A DNA stretch of 64,000 bases from Holacanthus passer (lineage: Eukaryota; Chordata; Actinopteri; Pomacanthidae), in the NCBI GenBank assembly GCA_025331565.1, contig JAFREQ010000009.1:9413501-9477500 (forward strand), written 5' to 3'. The translations under genes and the position numbers were made by a program. The notes under the pieces were generated by a model. It saw only the letters and a program-made list of their open reading frames with translations, had not been told where the DNA came from and did not search any database. The first letter of the stretch is position 1; each line of letters begins with the position of its first letter. Shown here one piece after another: positions 11,701 through 26,100 of this stretch.

Positions 11701-14014
11701 GGACGCACAAAAATGTGTTTTCCAGGAACAGGTTGTTTGCTTGAAAAAATGTGCATGGTGGCCATTTTAGATTTGTATCATACTTGGGGCTGTGAAAACA
11801 TACAGTCCAGTGGGAAAAAAAACAAAAACCAGACTACAATGAAATAGATACATACTGCTGTGATGTCTGGCAAAACATGAACGCCTCAACTTAAGATAAA
11901 ACCGTGATTTTTTTTTGGAAGCACTTTGCAAACACACTTCTAATCCCAGATGTTCACCAGATACACCTGCCTCACATTCATGTCTCAGTCATGTCTCGAT
12001 TGCAGAGCCAATGCTTTTCCAAAGTATTTTAGAAGCATGTTTTTCAGCTATTTTCAAGTATAGTGGAAACTGCATTTTTTTGCTGTATGTAAAAACAAGA
12101 TATTAAGTCAACTCTCAATAAATTTAGACATTTACTGGTAAATTTGATGCTTCAGTGACACAAGTTGCTCCAGCTAAAATAAACCCAGTGGGTAAAGACG
12201 GGTGTGGGGCAAAACATACTGCAGAAGATGCTCCGCTCACATGTATGTCCACACTTAGCCAGCTAAACTTGATAATGCATTGTCTTCACCTCTCTTTTGG
12301 CCTTCCATCCATGCGAATTAAAACGGCCTCTAGAGTGGATAACTCCGTAAACTCCAGCAGTACATTTTAGTGTGCACTGAGAAAACTGAACTATTGGAAA
12401 ACAGTTGAGGCTGTAAAGTTGAAAAGGGAACTCTCTATGGCTTCAAATTGTTTCTGTGATCACTTATTTTATTACTTTATTTTATTTGTCATTAAGCTGC
12501 ACTAATGTTTAGTTTGTCAGACAACTTCACAGGTAGATTTTATGAGCGGCAAACAAACTGGTATTTTAAACTCTTTCAGCTGACAACAGAAACAGAAATG
12601 CAGTAAATGTAAATGAGAACAACTAAATTGCAAATATGATGTTTTAAAACAGTGAAGGTGAACAGACGTTTAATCACTTGAGACTCAGCAGATTAACCAG
12701 ACTGATGTTGACTGAAAAGTTCAGTTTTGTTGTTCGACTGAAATAAGATGGATAAGAAAGGCATTTTTCCATTTTCCTGTTCTTTAGGTGTTTCAGTCTA
12801 CATGGACATCTTTACAAAAACAACCTGAAAACACTAGTGAGGAGCGTCATTATAACCTCCACAGACCATTCATGTTTTTCTACTATCTTTGGTTTACTCA
12901 GTGAATGTTTTCTGGGTCATACAGTAGCTTCGTGTAAATGCCTGCAGGCGTGACAGTTTAAAAAACTTTTTTTTTTTGCCCATGTTGCAAAAAACAATGG
13001 CAGTATAACATTTTCAAATTACCTTCTGGCAAAAAAAAAAGAAAAGGATTGACAAGAACAAAAACTGCCATCACAGTGGATAATTCAATAGACTATAAAT
13101 CTGAGAATGGCTGTTGAAAACAGAACAATCCAATGCAACAATCACACCCTCAACTGCATGCCACAGTCGACAACAATAACAGCGTAATTTCCTTCACTGC
13201 TGCTCATTGAGACTGGAGAATTGAAAGTGTTTAGGTAATTTTTTTCATGCTCATTCATGTTGAATGACTTAAGAAACATTTAAGTATATGTCTTTTGTGC
13301 TGTTGAAACAATCAACCCTGAAGCTCTGAACAGAAAAACATTTGTTTTTTTTGTCGATTTAGACTTAAAGGGTTTTGAGAAAGCACAATGAAAAAACAAA
13401 AATCAAAGTGTTCGAGGGTTATGTTAGGCGAGGAGAATCAGAGTGCGTCCTAAAATAACCAGACCACCAGTGTGGACATAACAAAGTGACCAAGCTGGAG
13501 ATTAATTTTTTATGTGTGGGCCACCTTGACTTTGATGCAATCTATAACTCGAGCTCTCTGCAGAGCGCGGAGCTAAATGATTAGCAAACATGACAAGCAA
13601 AGCCATTAAAACATGTGGGATCTGAGCCAAAGCAGCCGGCTCAGGGCTGAATCTGCTGCATGTCGTCATTCTTTATCAGAAAATGAACCATGATATCCCA
13701 AAACCTCTCTTCACAGCCACCGCAGTCGGCTGTTGGGAGTTAATCATGTTCACAAATGCTGATTAGACCGTCCCGGACCGACGTTATCGATCAAATGGTT
13801 TTAGCCCCGTCTTGATCGTCTTGGATGATGAGTATAAGATTAATTACTTTTTACACTTATTAGTATTTCCTCTTAATAACTATGATATATTTATACTGCT
13901 GCTTCGTCCAACTAAAACTGTGACTATTGATTTTTAGACAATGCATTGACACAGTGTCTTTGATGGAAGATGTACAAAATTGAGATTGTGACACTATCTT
14001 TGAAAAAAAGTAAC

Positions 14015-14020
14015 TTTAAT
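14015..14020 (-). terminator. Likely ppil2 poly(A) signal (ATTAAA)
   Basis: ATTAAA on the minus strand lies about 135 bases after the ppil2 stop, followed by a T-rich stretch on the same strand. No AATAAA is closer. The predicted 3' UTR is short. Confidence 0.45.
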
Positions 14021-14153
14021 TTCTCGTTTGACAAGACAACAACACTACTGAGAAATAATAGACAATTAGATGAGTAAGAATGTGAAATTAATTTTGCTCA
14101 TGCTCAACCCCACCAGTAAAAATACAGACTGGTAAATGCTGAATGTGTCGGTG

Positions 14154-17100
14154 CTACCAGGAGCTGAAGTCTCCGAAGCTGGACTTGCCTTTGGACTTCT
14201 TGGGCGCTGATTCGCTGGTGGACGGTCCGCTTTCATCATCAGCAGCCAGACGTTTTCTGAAGAAGAACATGATATCATAAATGGCTGTTTTTCCACAGAT
14301 GTGTGCTTGTAAGAGAGTTTCTCTGATCTGTTCTTCCTTTTGAGTTCTTACTCACACCTCTTTTCTCTTTGCAGATGATGCAGTTTGTGCCTGTTTACAG
14401 GCTTTTCAGGTTTCTTCTTCCCTTACAGGAAAATATATTCTGGGCAAGTCATCAAAATTTTTGCTCATCTCTTTGTGGTCTGACAAGGTCATGGATAAAT
14501 TTGCATGAGATGGGCTATTTCAAACAGGCTGTACAACAACAGCTTTTGCTTCAAACAGACCTCAACATGAACCCAGAGGAATGCATGACTTCCTATGAAT
14601 CTGACCTTCATGGCTTCAACTAACGATTTTTTTTCCATTATCAATTAATCTGCATTTTCTTCTCTCCATTAATCAGCTGGTCTATAGCAGGTCAGAAAAG
14701 AGGACAAAGTCTTAAAATGTCTTGTTTTGTCTGACCAACAGTGTGAAAAACCAAAGATATTCCCTTGACAAATACAGTATATAAAACAAAGAAAAGGAAA
14801 TTAAAGGAGAAGCTAGAACCACAGAATGTTTTGCATTTTTGCTTAAAGAAACATTTAATTGGTTATCAAAATAGTTGCTGATTAATTTCAATGACTCAAC
14901 TGATAATTGACTAGTCAGTTGATAACCCATTACTGACCGTCCTGAGCTAACTTTAACCCCATCAAACCTTCATCTTGAATACAAACATATTACCAAACAT
15001 TTCATGTTCAACATCTGAACCTAAAGCTGATATGTTCAATATTTTATATGAACCAATGATCAAATGACATAAGTTAACTAACATCATTTCACCTTGCTGG
15101 ACATTAATCTCCTTGATTTTCAAACTGGAAAAACTGCCAAAATCAACTTCTGAAATCTCAGTGTCTTTAGCTGCTTGATGTTTCCTCACCAGCCACTTGT
15201 TTTACTTCTGCTCTCTGCTGTTTGGTGCTGAGCAGGTAGCTACACTCGGCTTGTTTGATGCAAACAGCTGCCTATGGTTTTATGTAAGGGGGTGTTGAGA
15301 GTGGAGAGATGCAATCAGAGTCACTGTGCAGTTGGAAAAATGAAACAATTTGCTAAAAGTGGCCTAAAGACGTGTAGGTTAACTTATTAAATGTCAACAC
15401 CAAAAATCTAATTTAATGCAGGGTTACAAGGTCTTTTTCTAAAATTTCTAAAATGTGAAAAAAAACCCCATCTCATGCCACAATTTAAACCCAGAATCAG
15501 GGTTCAAATTACTGTAATTACACAGCCTGACATCTAATCTCCCACTGCATTATTTTAATCAATAGATCATTTCTAGTCATCCACAAAACATTTACATTTT
15601 TTTAATTTAGAAAATGAAATTAAATTACACTAAAAAAAACGTGTGTATGTCATTCCCAGCCTATATTTCTCTATTGATCAAAAAAAGAAAAGCACAAATG
15701 AACAAGCATTTTCCCCGCTGACAAAAGCCTAAATAGACCAGTAATGACTGCTGAAACCCCACATTTCACTTCTACAATTAACTGTCTGTGAAAATGGGCA
15801 GACTGTTATTTGGGAGCATTAGCACTGTCATGCTCTGCATAAATCTAAATATTTGAATCTGATGTGATGACAGGAGAAGGAGCAGATGGGTAAATTGTGA
15901 AGATAAAATGTCATCAAATAGAGAAAAATCACGAGCCTAATTTTCTCTTAATATGCACCTTAGCCAAAGTACAAAATTTTCAGCTGAGTTAATGCACCTT
16001 AATTATGGTCATGTCAGTATTCTTACAAATGCTACAGGGTTATACAATGTGCAAAGTGTCTTAGATGTAATGTCCATATTTTTCTCTTTACTGAGCAGAT
16101 TCTACTTCAACAAATAAATAAATAAAAATGGGAGGAGGATTCGAAAAATGACACAAACAAATTCTACAATAACAACTTCAAATCTTTATGTGGCCATCAG
16201 GAATTTAATAGGGTAAAGGGACAATAATGTTATGTTTCTATATACCTCAACTCAGTAAAAATATGGTCTGGATAATAAACCTGAAGTATGCCCATGGGAA
16301 AAATGGGCAATCTTCTCCATAATTGGCAATTTCGTACATTATGTTTCTACTCATTCTGTGTCGCTCTAAAATGATCATGTTTTATCATCCATTCCCTAGT
16401 ACCCTGTTTCTCAAGTCGCTACCATCAGACTGTGAGAAGAAATGAAATATGTTTGTGTGGAGGCCAAGTTAACTTTTGAATTCAAATGCGGTCTGGAAAG
16501 TGGAGCAAATATTCTTGAACGTCTGTTTTGTGCATATGCAGGTTTTATATACATAACAGTGATGCCTATGGATGAGTCACTAATGGAAGCAGAGGGAAGA
16601 GTGTGTTGGGTGAATAGTCAATCAGTATGCATGTGTGTGTGTCCTTACACTGTGGCAGGGTTGATGTATTTCCCTACACCTGCTTTGAAGGTCTTTGGCG
16701 CCTGCTCCTCCTTGGCCTTCTTCAGAGCGATGCTGGTCTGCTGCCTCTCCTCCTCCTGCTTCTGAAGCTCCTTTTCTCGCTCGGCTGCAATCTATAAAAA
16801 AAACAAAAGCCATGTAAATCCCCACAATTACTGTACATAGCAGATCAGAAGATGCAGGCGCTGCGCTCACATAGCTGGACTTCACGCTCGCTAATTGTTT
16901 TTTCCCATGTTGACACTTTCACTGTGCAATCTGTGCTGGTGGGACAACAAGCACCAGGTGGATTGTCTTCGTAGGACAGTAACTATAAAGGTAAAAAGTG
17001 CTGACCTCCAGCGTATATTTTAGGGTAAACCAGCAGAGATCCTTCTATACAATCTCTACCTAGGTAGCTGTGCATCCCTTTAATATCTCTTGCTGTATTT

Positions 17101-20100
17101 TACACCAATGCAGACAATGTTGGAACAACCTCTTTCAGGGAATATTGGAATTAGATGATTTTTGCATCAATGTGATAAAGTTGCTTTGATTTAACTGGTA
17201 TTTTATTTAAATTTTAGTGTAGGCCAACTCCCATTCAGAAATGTTTGCCATTTACCATTACTTCACTTGGATGTTTGAGCTTCACTGTGCAAAAATGATG
17301 TACTGTATGTGCAGAGTATGACACCAGAAGGCTATTTCCACATTCATCTGTTGAAGGGTGAAAGTTCCCTCCAATATGCAACTTATACAAATGTGGAAAC
17401 TTGAAGCCTAATAAACTGAGAATGGACTTTAAGTTAAGTAGGAGACCCTTTGTGTCTATCAGTTAAATGTTTATAAATGAATTAAATATTCATAGATTAT
17501 TATACAGTTATTTTATAAGTAAATGTTTTTCTAATTGAATTTTTTGAAAATGCACAGTATTAAAATATTGTTCACCTAATACTGACAACCTGAAAATAGC
17601 CTTAAAGCTGAATGTTTTTTTTTCCCATTTACCCTCAGACATCAATTCATTGTGTTGATGAACCACAACAATGAAAAATGTGTCACTGTCCAAAAACTTA
17701 CACCCTGCATGTGAGTACACACAGTCATTATGTGTAGAAAACTGACACTCAGCAAATGGGGCCTTTAGTCTGGATGTAAAACTAAAAAGAACCTTGGTGC
17801 ACTCCGTTTCATCATGAAGTCAGTGTTGTTCATGTATGCAAACAGACAGAGAGATACAAACCTGGGCATCAGCCTCTTCGTACGGGTCCACGAACACAGT
17901 CGCACTTATGATTTTGATCTCTGACTGTAAAACAGAGTCAAACACAAAAATTAGGATCGAAAAACCTCAAAGGAAAACTAAATATGATGTGTCCTTTTGC
18001 TGGTGATTAATAAATGATCTGGAAATCATAGAGTATAAAAAATATTAAGTTTTACCATCATATACTTAAAAAAACAGTCCCCAAAATATCTACTATCTAA
18101 ATTGTCTAGAAATTTAAAAAACAAGGTTACAGGTGGAACATACTGTAATTTTGCATGACAAACAAACACCCACAACTCGGGTTGTTTTAGAGGAAAATGA
18201 GATACTTAAAACTTAAAAAATATTGTAGCTGCATTTGTCTTTTTCACAGTGTATCTGTACTTTAGAACAACAGAATGACAACACTTGTGCTTTGCAAAGC
18301 CTGAATTTCGCTCCTCGTTGTCATTTCAATCTCACATCTCACTGGCCTCTGCTTTATTTCTTGTCTTAGCACCTGACCTTTAGATGATCCATGTAAGGGT
18401 CAAACTGGCACGATGGCTGAGTCTTGTACTCCTCAGCTGCTATTATGTTAGAGATCTAGGGACTTGAACTGATTTTGCAGATGCGCTCTGTAATTTGCAC
18501 TTGACAGAGGCGTCAGCTACATTTCAAGATTGTAAAATGAAACATAATTTGAAAGGATATTTCTATGACTCCAGTGAGACCACCCATGCATTTCAAAGTA
18601 AAATCAAATTATGCTTAAGCCAATCCAGATCTTAAACATAGCTCATTCTTACCTTTGGTTTGTCTGTTTTGGGATCACTCTCCACATTCTCCATGGCTGT
18701 GAGTGTCTCAAATCCACCAACAATCCTGCAAAACAGATCAAACACAAAACATCATTTATTACAATGACGAGTCCTCCATACATCCAGGTAAGAGCGAGAG
18801 ACCTGGGCTCCCACACAGGTCCCAGATCATTTTAATCTTTGACAGAGAAGATAAAACAAGGGCAGCATATTCCTCACAACAAAATATTTCATATATTTAC
18901 ATATCCTATGTAAAGACTGATGTGCTCAATCAGGACAAGACAGCTGTGGGGTGGTTTTGAGGAGTAAGGTGAAACTAAGTTCATCTCCCTGTGACACCAG
19001 CCATCCTGCAGAAGTGCCCTTGAGCCATCTGAACCTGTAATGTTTTAATATATTATTTCACAGCTGAGGGAGTTGTGGGACTGCATTATATTCCTCACAC
19101 AAAAGTTGCTGCTAAAAGCAAATGTTTATAGTCTTCGTTATCAGCCTAACGGTGTAAACACAGTAGGAAAAAAAACAACCGTTGAAGACAAAGAGTCTGT
19201 CAAATGCTGAGGGCCAAGAGTTGATCCGTTAAACCCCATTGACACCTGATATTAAAATGGGATCTATATCTGGATATTTAAACCATCTGATCTTGCTTAT
19301 CCTCTTAATTTGAGGTGGCGGCAAATCAGCCCAAAACATGTGTTTTTCTTTGTCCTGATAATGTGTCCGGATACGGATCACATTTTAATACCAGGTGTAA
19401 ATGGGCTCTTACCAGCTCCCCTGGTGCAGAGCACTTTAACAAGTTGCTCTCACTTTGCTCTTCAAACTGCAAAGTCTTCATTCAGCTGCTCCTGTGGGGG
19501 CTTCCTGTTACCATGTGTAGTGTGAGAAGACAAGCACACACAGTACACCCAATAGGTAGCAGGGGGTGCTTCTCAGGCCACATGTGCTCTGCTTCCACAT
19601 GTTCAGATGGACAGAGGAGCTCCCACACTCAGTGAGTCACTGACCTTGCAATATCAGACAAGACTATTAGGATTCCAAAACAGTCAAGAACTTCCATCTC
19701 AAGCCGCCTTCTCACATTCACTTTTACACCTGAATGAGCTGTTTTAAGACATCATATAGATGTTCAAGCAGTTTCCAGATCAGGAAAACGTCAAACTTTC
19801 TATCATCACAGACGTAGTTGGAACAAAAGCAGCCATATTCCCACATTAAGCAGATAACAAAACTGTAACCTAAGGCATATCACTTTTAACTGCTTACCAA
19901 GACAGCTGTGTCTCTCTAATGGTATTCGTAATTTTATATGATGATAAAAAAAATAATTGTGATATCATACAGTTTCAGGAAAATCATTTAAGAAATTTCT
20001 GCTGAATAAAGTAACAGGGCAGGAATGTCTATTCTGGCTGATAAAGTGAATGAAAATATCTGACAAATCAAAGTACTCAATCACTGGCGTCACTGCAAAA

Positions 20101-23100
20101 ATTATATAAAAATCTAATCTTGCTATAAAACAGCTCTGTTCTTTGTTTTACTGGATTACTTACAGTGGCCCATTACAATCAGGAATGTTAAAGAGAGAAA
20201 GACACCATAGTTTAAATGGTATGGCAAAATCTCTATATCTTCTCACGGTAATCATCATATTGCTCACCACTACGAAACAAAGGGTAACCCATTACCCTTT
20301 CTGACAACTGTAGGAAAAGTCAGCTGGCGAACACAAAGCATCACATCTACCCTTTGAAGGTATTCTGAGAGGATTAATACGTCAGCCCAGCCAACGGGAT
20401 AAACAGTCACTCAACTACGAAATAATACATACAAAGATAAATCATTAAGACTGCAGCCTGTGTGAGGATTAAGAAGGTTCTTTACAGTGCAGTCACTTCA
20501 GATGAGTAGAAAAAAACATCTGAGGTGAAGGAAAGGTCAAGTCACATACAGTAGGAAGAGGACTGACATGGAAGAGAGCTCTGTCTGAAAATCTAAATCA
20601 GATATTTGAACCCAGAAGTGCTGCAGGCTCCATGTGTCAGTATTTTTGGCTGTGTACACAGTGGGATGGATAAAACATTTTGTCAAAATAGATTCAGTGA
20701 AGCCTTAGGGTTTAAGACACTGACCACGAACCACGTCCCTGGTTTAAGTCTGGGATCAGGGATCTTTGTTGTCATGTCATTGGCCTTTTCCTCCCCTCAC
20801 TTCCTGTCAGCTCTCTACTGTCAATCCTCTAGTAAAGATACAACTCACAAATGTCTTCCCAGTCAGATGTCGGTTTATAAAACACGAGCCTCTATTACTA
20901 ATATTAACAACAATGTTTTGATTGTTTTACTATTTTTAGTCTAGTCTAAGTTTAAACTTCCATCTAAAATTAGCCATTAGGAACATCCCTATTTTAGACT
21001 GTTTGCGGAACAAAAGACATTTGAAGATTTGAAATTGTGATGGGCATTTGTCACTATTTTCTTACATTTTAGAGATTAAATGTGTAATCAGTTGTTAAAG
21101 CAAATCAACTGATACATAGATCTAAAATGAAGCAACCTTAAAGCCTAAAAAAATTAAGGGATACAGAACACCCTTTTTAAGGCCCCTGGTCCTGAGTGAG
21201 CATTTCAACTTATAGGGCAACAGTTGAGCTACTTACTGTGGCCACACCTTATCAAGCAGACAAAAAAAAATCCAGTCTGATTTGCATTTTAGAAGAACTT
21301 TCCTCTGTGAAAGAGGTCACATTATGTATAGATCAGGTTAAGTGGACTGACACTGCCAGTCCCATTAAATGTGCAAAGACTGCAGTCTGGAAAGGATAAA
21401 AAGCTGGACGCCTGGTTAAAGCAAAAGCTTTTTAAGAGTGTTGACCATGTAAAGAATCAGCCAGTTGAAAGCAGTCTGAATATTTTTAGACAACAGCCAG
21501 GGCTTTCTCCAAAAAGACAACCATTTAAGATCATGCTCAGCTCAGCAGAGAGAGAGAGAGAGAGCGCACCATCAGCTTAGATTCAGCTTCTACTAAATTT
21601 TTCACTGCTGCTGGCCAGGAGTCAGACTGGAAGTCACAATCCTGTTTGTACTGTCTGGAGCTCCAAAGGAACCAAATATGTATTAATGAATAATATGAGA
21701 GGCAAGGTGACAAAGAGAGACAGAGCGTGACTAAGAGGAGGAAGAGGTCAAGAAAGATATAGAAGAAAAGAGAAAAAGAGCTATAAAGAAGATGTGGCTC
21801 TGACTCAACTGTTGGCGTAAATGGCTCTGAGCATTGAGCAAGTGTCGGTCAGGATCATCACCTTTCAAAGACATCTGCCTTAGCTGCTAAGTCACACAAT
21901 CCACTGTCACTAAGGCACAGTGGAGTCAATTTAAAAACATGAATAGACATACAATCAAGGGTACAAACACTTAAAAAAATAGAAGGTTTACCTTCCAAAT
22001 ACCGAGTGCTTCCTGTCTAGGTAGGTGCAGGACCGGAACGTGATGAAGCTGACAGAACAGAACAAAAACAACGTAAAACATTCAAAAGATTTAAGTTTTG
22101 GTAAATCAATGTGTAAAATATTGGAACAAACAAGAACTCTTAAAGGAAGTTTTGGCTTTACAGTAGGTGCAGAAACCATGCGCCTTTACAGAATCACTTC
22201 AGTTTGACTAAATACACAGAATAACTTAACAATAACAAATAGCACATTTATAGGTTTCTCTCTTCTAAAGCCCTTCAGGCAAAAGTTAACACTTTAACTC
22301 CCCATCCTCTGTTTTATCAGCTCTGAGCTGTACAGAAACATAAATTAAATTTTACACATTATAATGTGGTTATAAGTTTAAATGAGGACATTTTGAGTAT
22401 CTATTGATGTGCAGCATTTTAAACAATTTCAACTTTTCCTTCTCCTCCATTTTGTCTTCTTACAAATCTTGTTTATCAGAATCACGAGCTAAACTTGTTG
22501 ACAACTGCATAAATAACAACTTAGAAATCCTAAATAAGGTTGACATGGACAAAATTATAAAGCAAAAAATCTCTAATGATAGATTAAATAAACAAATAAA
22601 ATACTAAATACTCATATACTATTAGGTTTACTTTTAAGTATAACACTTCAATTGTTCAAATTGATATTTTTAGTGAAAACTACTAAAATTACCATGTTAC
22701 AAAATAAGTAAACGCTATAATACATACAATGTTGTCTGTGCAACGAATATGTGAGATTTTATTCTGACTGCATTGCATTTTTCTTGTCTTATTCACCTGT
22801 GGGGCCTCAGCAAAGAAATCAAAAGAAGGAAGAGACAGAGAAAAAAACAAAACATAATTCTCTGTTGACTGACTTTCTTGCACAGAGCGACTGTTCAAAG
22901 TTCAGGAAAGACTGTTTATAAGAAACATTTCTTACAACTGGGACTTGTTGGTATTTGGACCAGAGTTGGCCATGCTGAGAACGCCCCGGCCGGTATGGGA
23001 CAGGTTGGGCCGAAACTCATCCTTGAAAGGTTTTCCCCAGAAGGATTCTCCCCCTGAGAATGGAGAAAGTGGGTGAGGGAGGAAGGTAAGACACAAAGAG

Positions 23101-26100
23101 AGAGAGAGACAGTGATAGAGCGAGTTCTTATTGCTTAAGCTTAATAAGATTTTCAGCTGAAAAACATTATGTGTTTCTGTAGGTGAAGCTTGAATGTTTG
23201 TTCAGACTGTAGCCGCATTACATGGTAAGAAAAGCACAGTTTTAACTAATAACATTAACAATGGCTGTAATTCCATTTTGGTGTGCAGGTTTCAGGCTCC
23301 TGGTATTACGTCTGCTGGTTGACTGGCTTTGCTTCCCGGACACTTGAATGGAACAGAGCCATCATAATGTTATCAGTTACACCTGGACTTGGCCTGTTAT
23401 GACAAATCAAAATGTCAGATGTGAGAAAGGTCTTTTTAGGGTGTCCCAGTACAGCCAGCTCACATTTCAGTATGATATACAACACAGTCTTCGTAGTTTA
23501 TTCTCCCTTGGGTAAAAACAGTGTATTAAAAACAGCACAAGTTAAACCATTACTCAGTCTCATATAAACACATCTGACAGGTCATCTTCAACCCTGATTC
23601 CAAAGAAGTTTGGACAATGTAAAAAACAGAAATAACAACAGAATGCGATCATTTGCAAACAAGCTGTGTTTACAGACAGCAGTTTTATGAAGAGGGTCTG
23701 AGCCCATGTAGTAATATCCTTCATGCAATCATGTGTGTTGCAAAGTGGAGAATCTGCTTGTGAATGACTGAGGGTTTACACATGGCTCATGGCACTACAG
23801 ATTAATGTTTTGATGAGCAGATCCATGTTTTGTTTGTATCTTCTGCTCTATTAGAAGACAAGCATGTGCACATGTATGGGGTACATAAAGAGATGAAATA
23901 CACATTGACTGTTGATGGCAGGGAGGCGGTAAAGCAAATGTGTACTGTATACAAGCCATACGACAGAAGACAACGGCAACAAGTAGATAAGACAACATGC
24001 AGAAGACTACAGTATGTCAGCTGATGTAATGTTAAATCAAACAGGCATTTATGTTTAAGAATGCCCATGTCTATCAAATGAACAACTAGACAACATATAC
24101 CTGACAGTAAACAAAGCAGGTTTTAATTATTTTTTTAAAACCTGGCTTTGCAAATGCTTAACACAGAAGAAAATGTATTTAACATGTCTGGCCTAGAGGA
24201 AACAGACAACGTGCTTTGGTGAGAAACACTGAGCATACAAATAACTGTTTGTTTAAAAGAGGTCTCCACAGGACACCTTCAATGTATGAACAAAAATGTC
24301 CTTGTTAAGAAAAAGGGCAAACTTTAAACTTGATTGGACATACTCCTCTTATTGGTCCATGACACTCGATTCAAGCATCTGCTGAGAAACTGATTTTATG
24401 TTGCTGGTAGGACAACAGTTCACAGTGTTAATGTGTCATTTAATTGCACCATCTGGGATTTAATGTATGTAAACACAAATGAATACACTTTGGGGAGTAA
24501 AACCGAGACTGAGTTCATATACTGTTTAATTTTCAGCTCCACAACACATGCAGATACATCTCTATATTGTGAAATGAAAGTAAACCTCTTAAAAATGTAT
24601 TTAGTTCAAATTACTGCACCACTAGAGAGAAAGAAATAAAGCGCAATGTATTTTCATAAGACGCAAAAGCCCTGTTTGCCCTTGAACATGGAGCCATGTT
24701 GAGAGCCTTCAGCTGTGAATCATTATTCAGACTTCATCATTAAGAATCATCATGATGAGCATACAGGAATACACACTGCAGGAGCTTACTGGCTCCCAAC
24801 AGGGGGAGAGGATCTGTCGCCCTGAGGTGTGTTTCACTATCCTGCGTCCTGCCAGCTGGTGTACGTGCATGAAACAGTGTGTTCATATATAGGTACAGTA
24901 AGTACTGTACGTGTGTGTTTATGCGTACCAGCGACCAATCAACTCTTCAGATGCTTGATGCAGCCGTCAACATCCCCGGGGGACATTTTTACATAATTTA
25001 TCAACTAGCTGACATTTTAACTCCGTACGGCTGGATCATAAATGAAGGGAGAGCGAGAGAGGAGAGAAATCCATTCTCACCAAATAGTCAAATAAATCAA
25101 GCTGCATTCCTTCTGACGTTAGTTTTACATCAACAGTACAATCTCAAACTTACAGGTTCAACAGGACAGAAGGCATGAAGATGAAACGGTCCTGCACTGA
25201 CTGACAACTGTGAAGCATCTCCGCTAATGAAGGCATTATTTGGACTTTTTAAAGTACAGATGCATGTGTTTCTCGTTTCAGATTTTGAATACGTGTCTGG
25301 GATTTCATTTACAAGTCAATGTTTAAAACATTTCGTTCTCCAAAGCATCTGGCTCTGAAGGGTTTCAAATAAATGAGGCTCTTCTGAACTTGCGGAAAGT
25401 GTTAACGCTACAGTGAGCAGTTTGCTGGATGTGTCCCTTTCCAATTTATGTACAGGCAATGAAAGGGAGAGTTTCACTCAGAATGTATGGGCAATTTCTG
25501 TAGGATTTCCTCGACACTTAAATCTCAAAATTCAAGTGTCAAGAAAGTGTCGCATTATGGTTCACTAACATATTTAGCTATCACCACACACAAGGGAAAA
25601 ACTGGAAACAAGTGAGCTGTTCCTGAATCTTCTCTTTATATTCATCACTACACCTCCTCAAAAAGCATAATATGAAACAAAAAATGAAATTTGTTGCTCC
25701 TTCTTTGCTCTAACAAGTAAAAAAAAAATTCAAACAAAAGGAAGGAAAACAACAAAATGAGTGACATTAATCCAAAGCTTTGCTGCAGCTGGCTGTGTAG
25801 AGCTGTTGTGCTTAATGCTACACAACATTACATGCTAGTAACTACACATTTCCGACTTGTTACAGTACTGTTGAACACTGAGGAGAAATCCATCTTTAAA
25901 AGCCAGTTAGAGGTATGTTCATGGGTTGTGTGCACACGTTGTTTGGTCCAGGTGATGAGGAGAATTTTACCCACAGGCCAGGAATTCTGCACCTTCATAA
26001 ATCTGTCATGGTGGACGCATTTTGCGTAGTGTTCAGAGACGCCCACAGACACAAAGCACACTTTGTACTGTGAACTCTCAGAGCAGCACAGACGACACGA

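Larger units (their letters stand above)
1..14014. other. Left flank without a recognised protein gene
   Basis: This stretch lies downstream of ppil2. I read both strands and found no exon set that matches a known protein. It holds dispersed repeats (541-895, 5290-5930, 8061-8361, 9531-9753, 11291-11700), a run of 13 G (2003-2015), an AT microsatellite (3880-3909) and one speculative two-exon plus-strand transcript (3546-3671 and 10509-10680). The longest open frame here, 131 codons on the minus strand at 7304-7699, has no splice context or family resemblance that I can see. In mammals YPEL1 sits tail to tail with PPIL2, but none of its conserved zinc-binding coding sequence is visible here. 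Confidence 0.6.

Noticed and set aside
1..14014. Expectation of a YPEL1 gene tail to tail with ppil2
   Set aside because: Mammalian synteny suggests it, but none of the highly conserved Yippee coding sequence is present in this flank.
14369..14623. Plus-strand ATG frame after a CTTTGCAG acceptor-like site
   Set aside because: It is antisense within the ppil2 last intron, no consistent donor follows, and its end runs up to a dispersed repeat.
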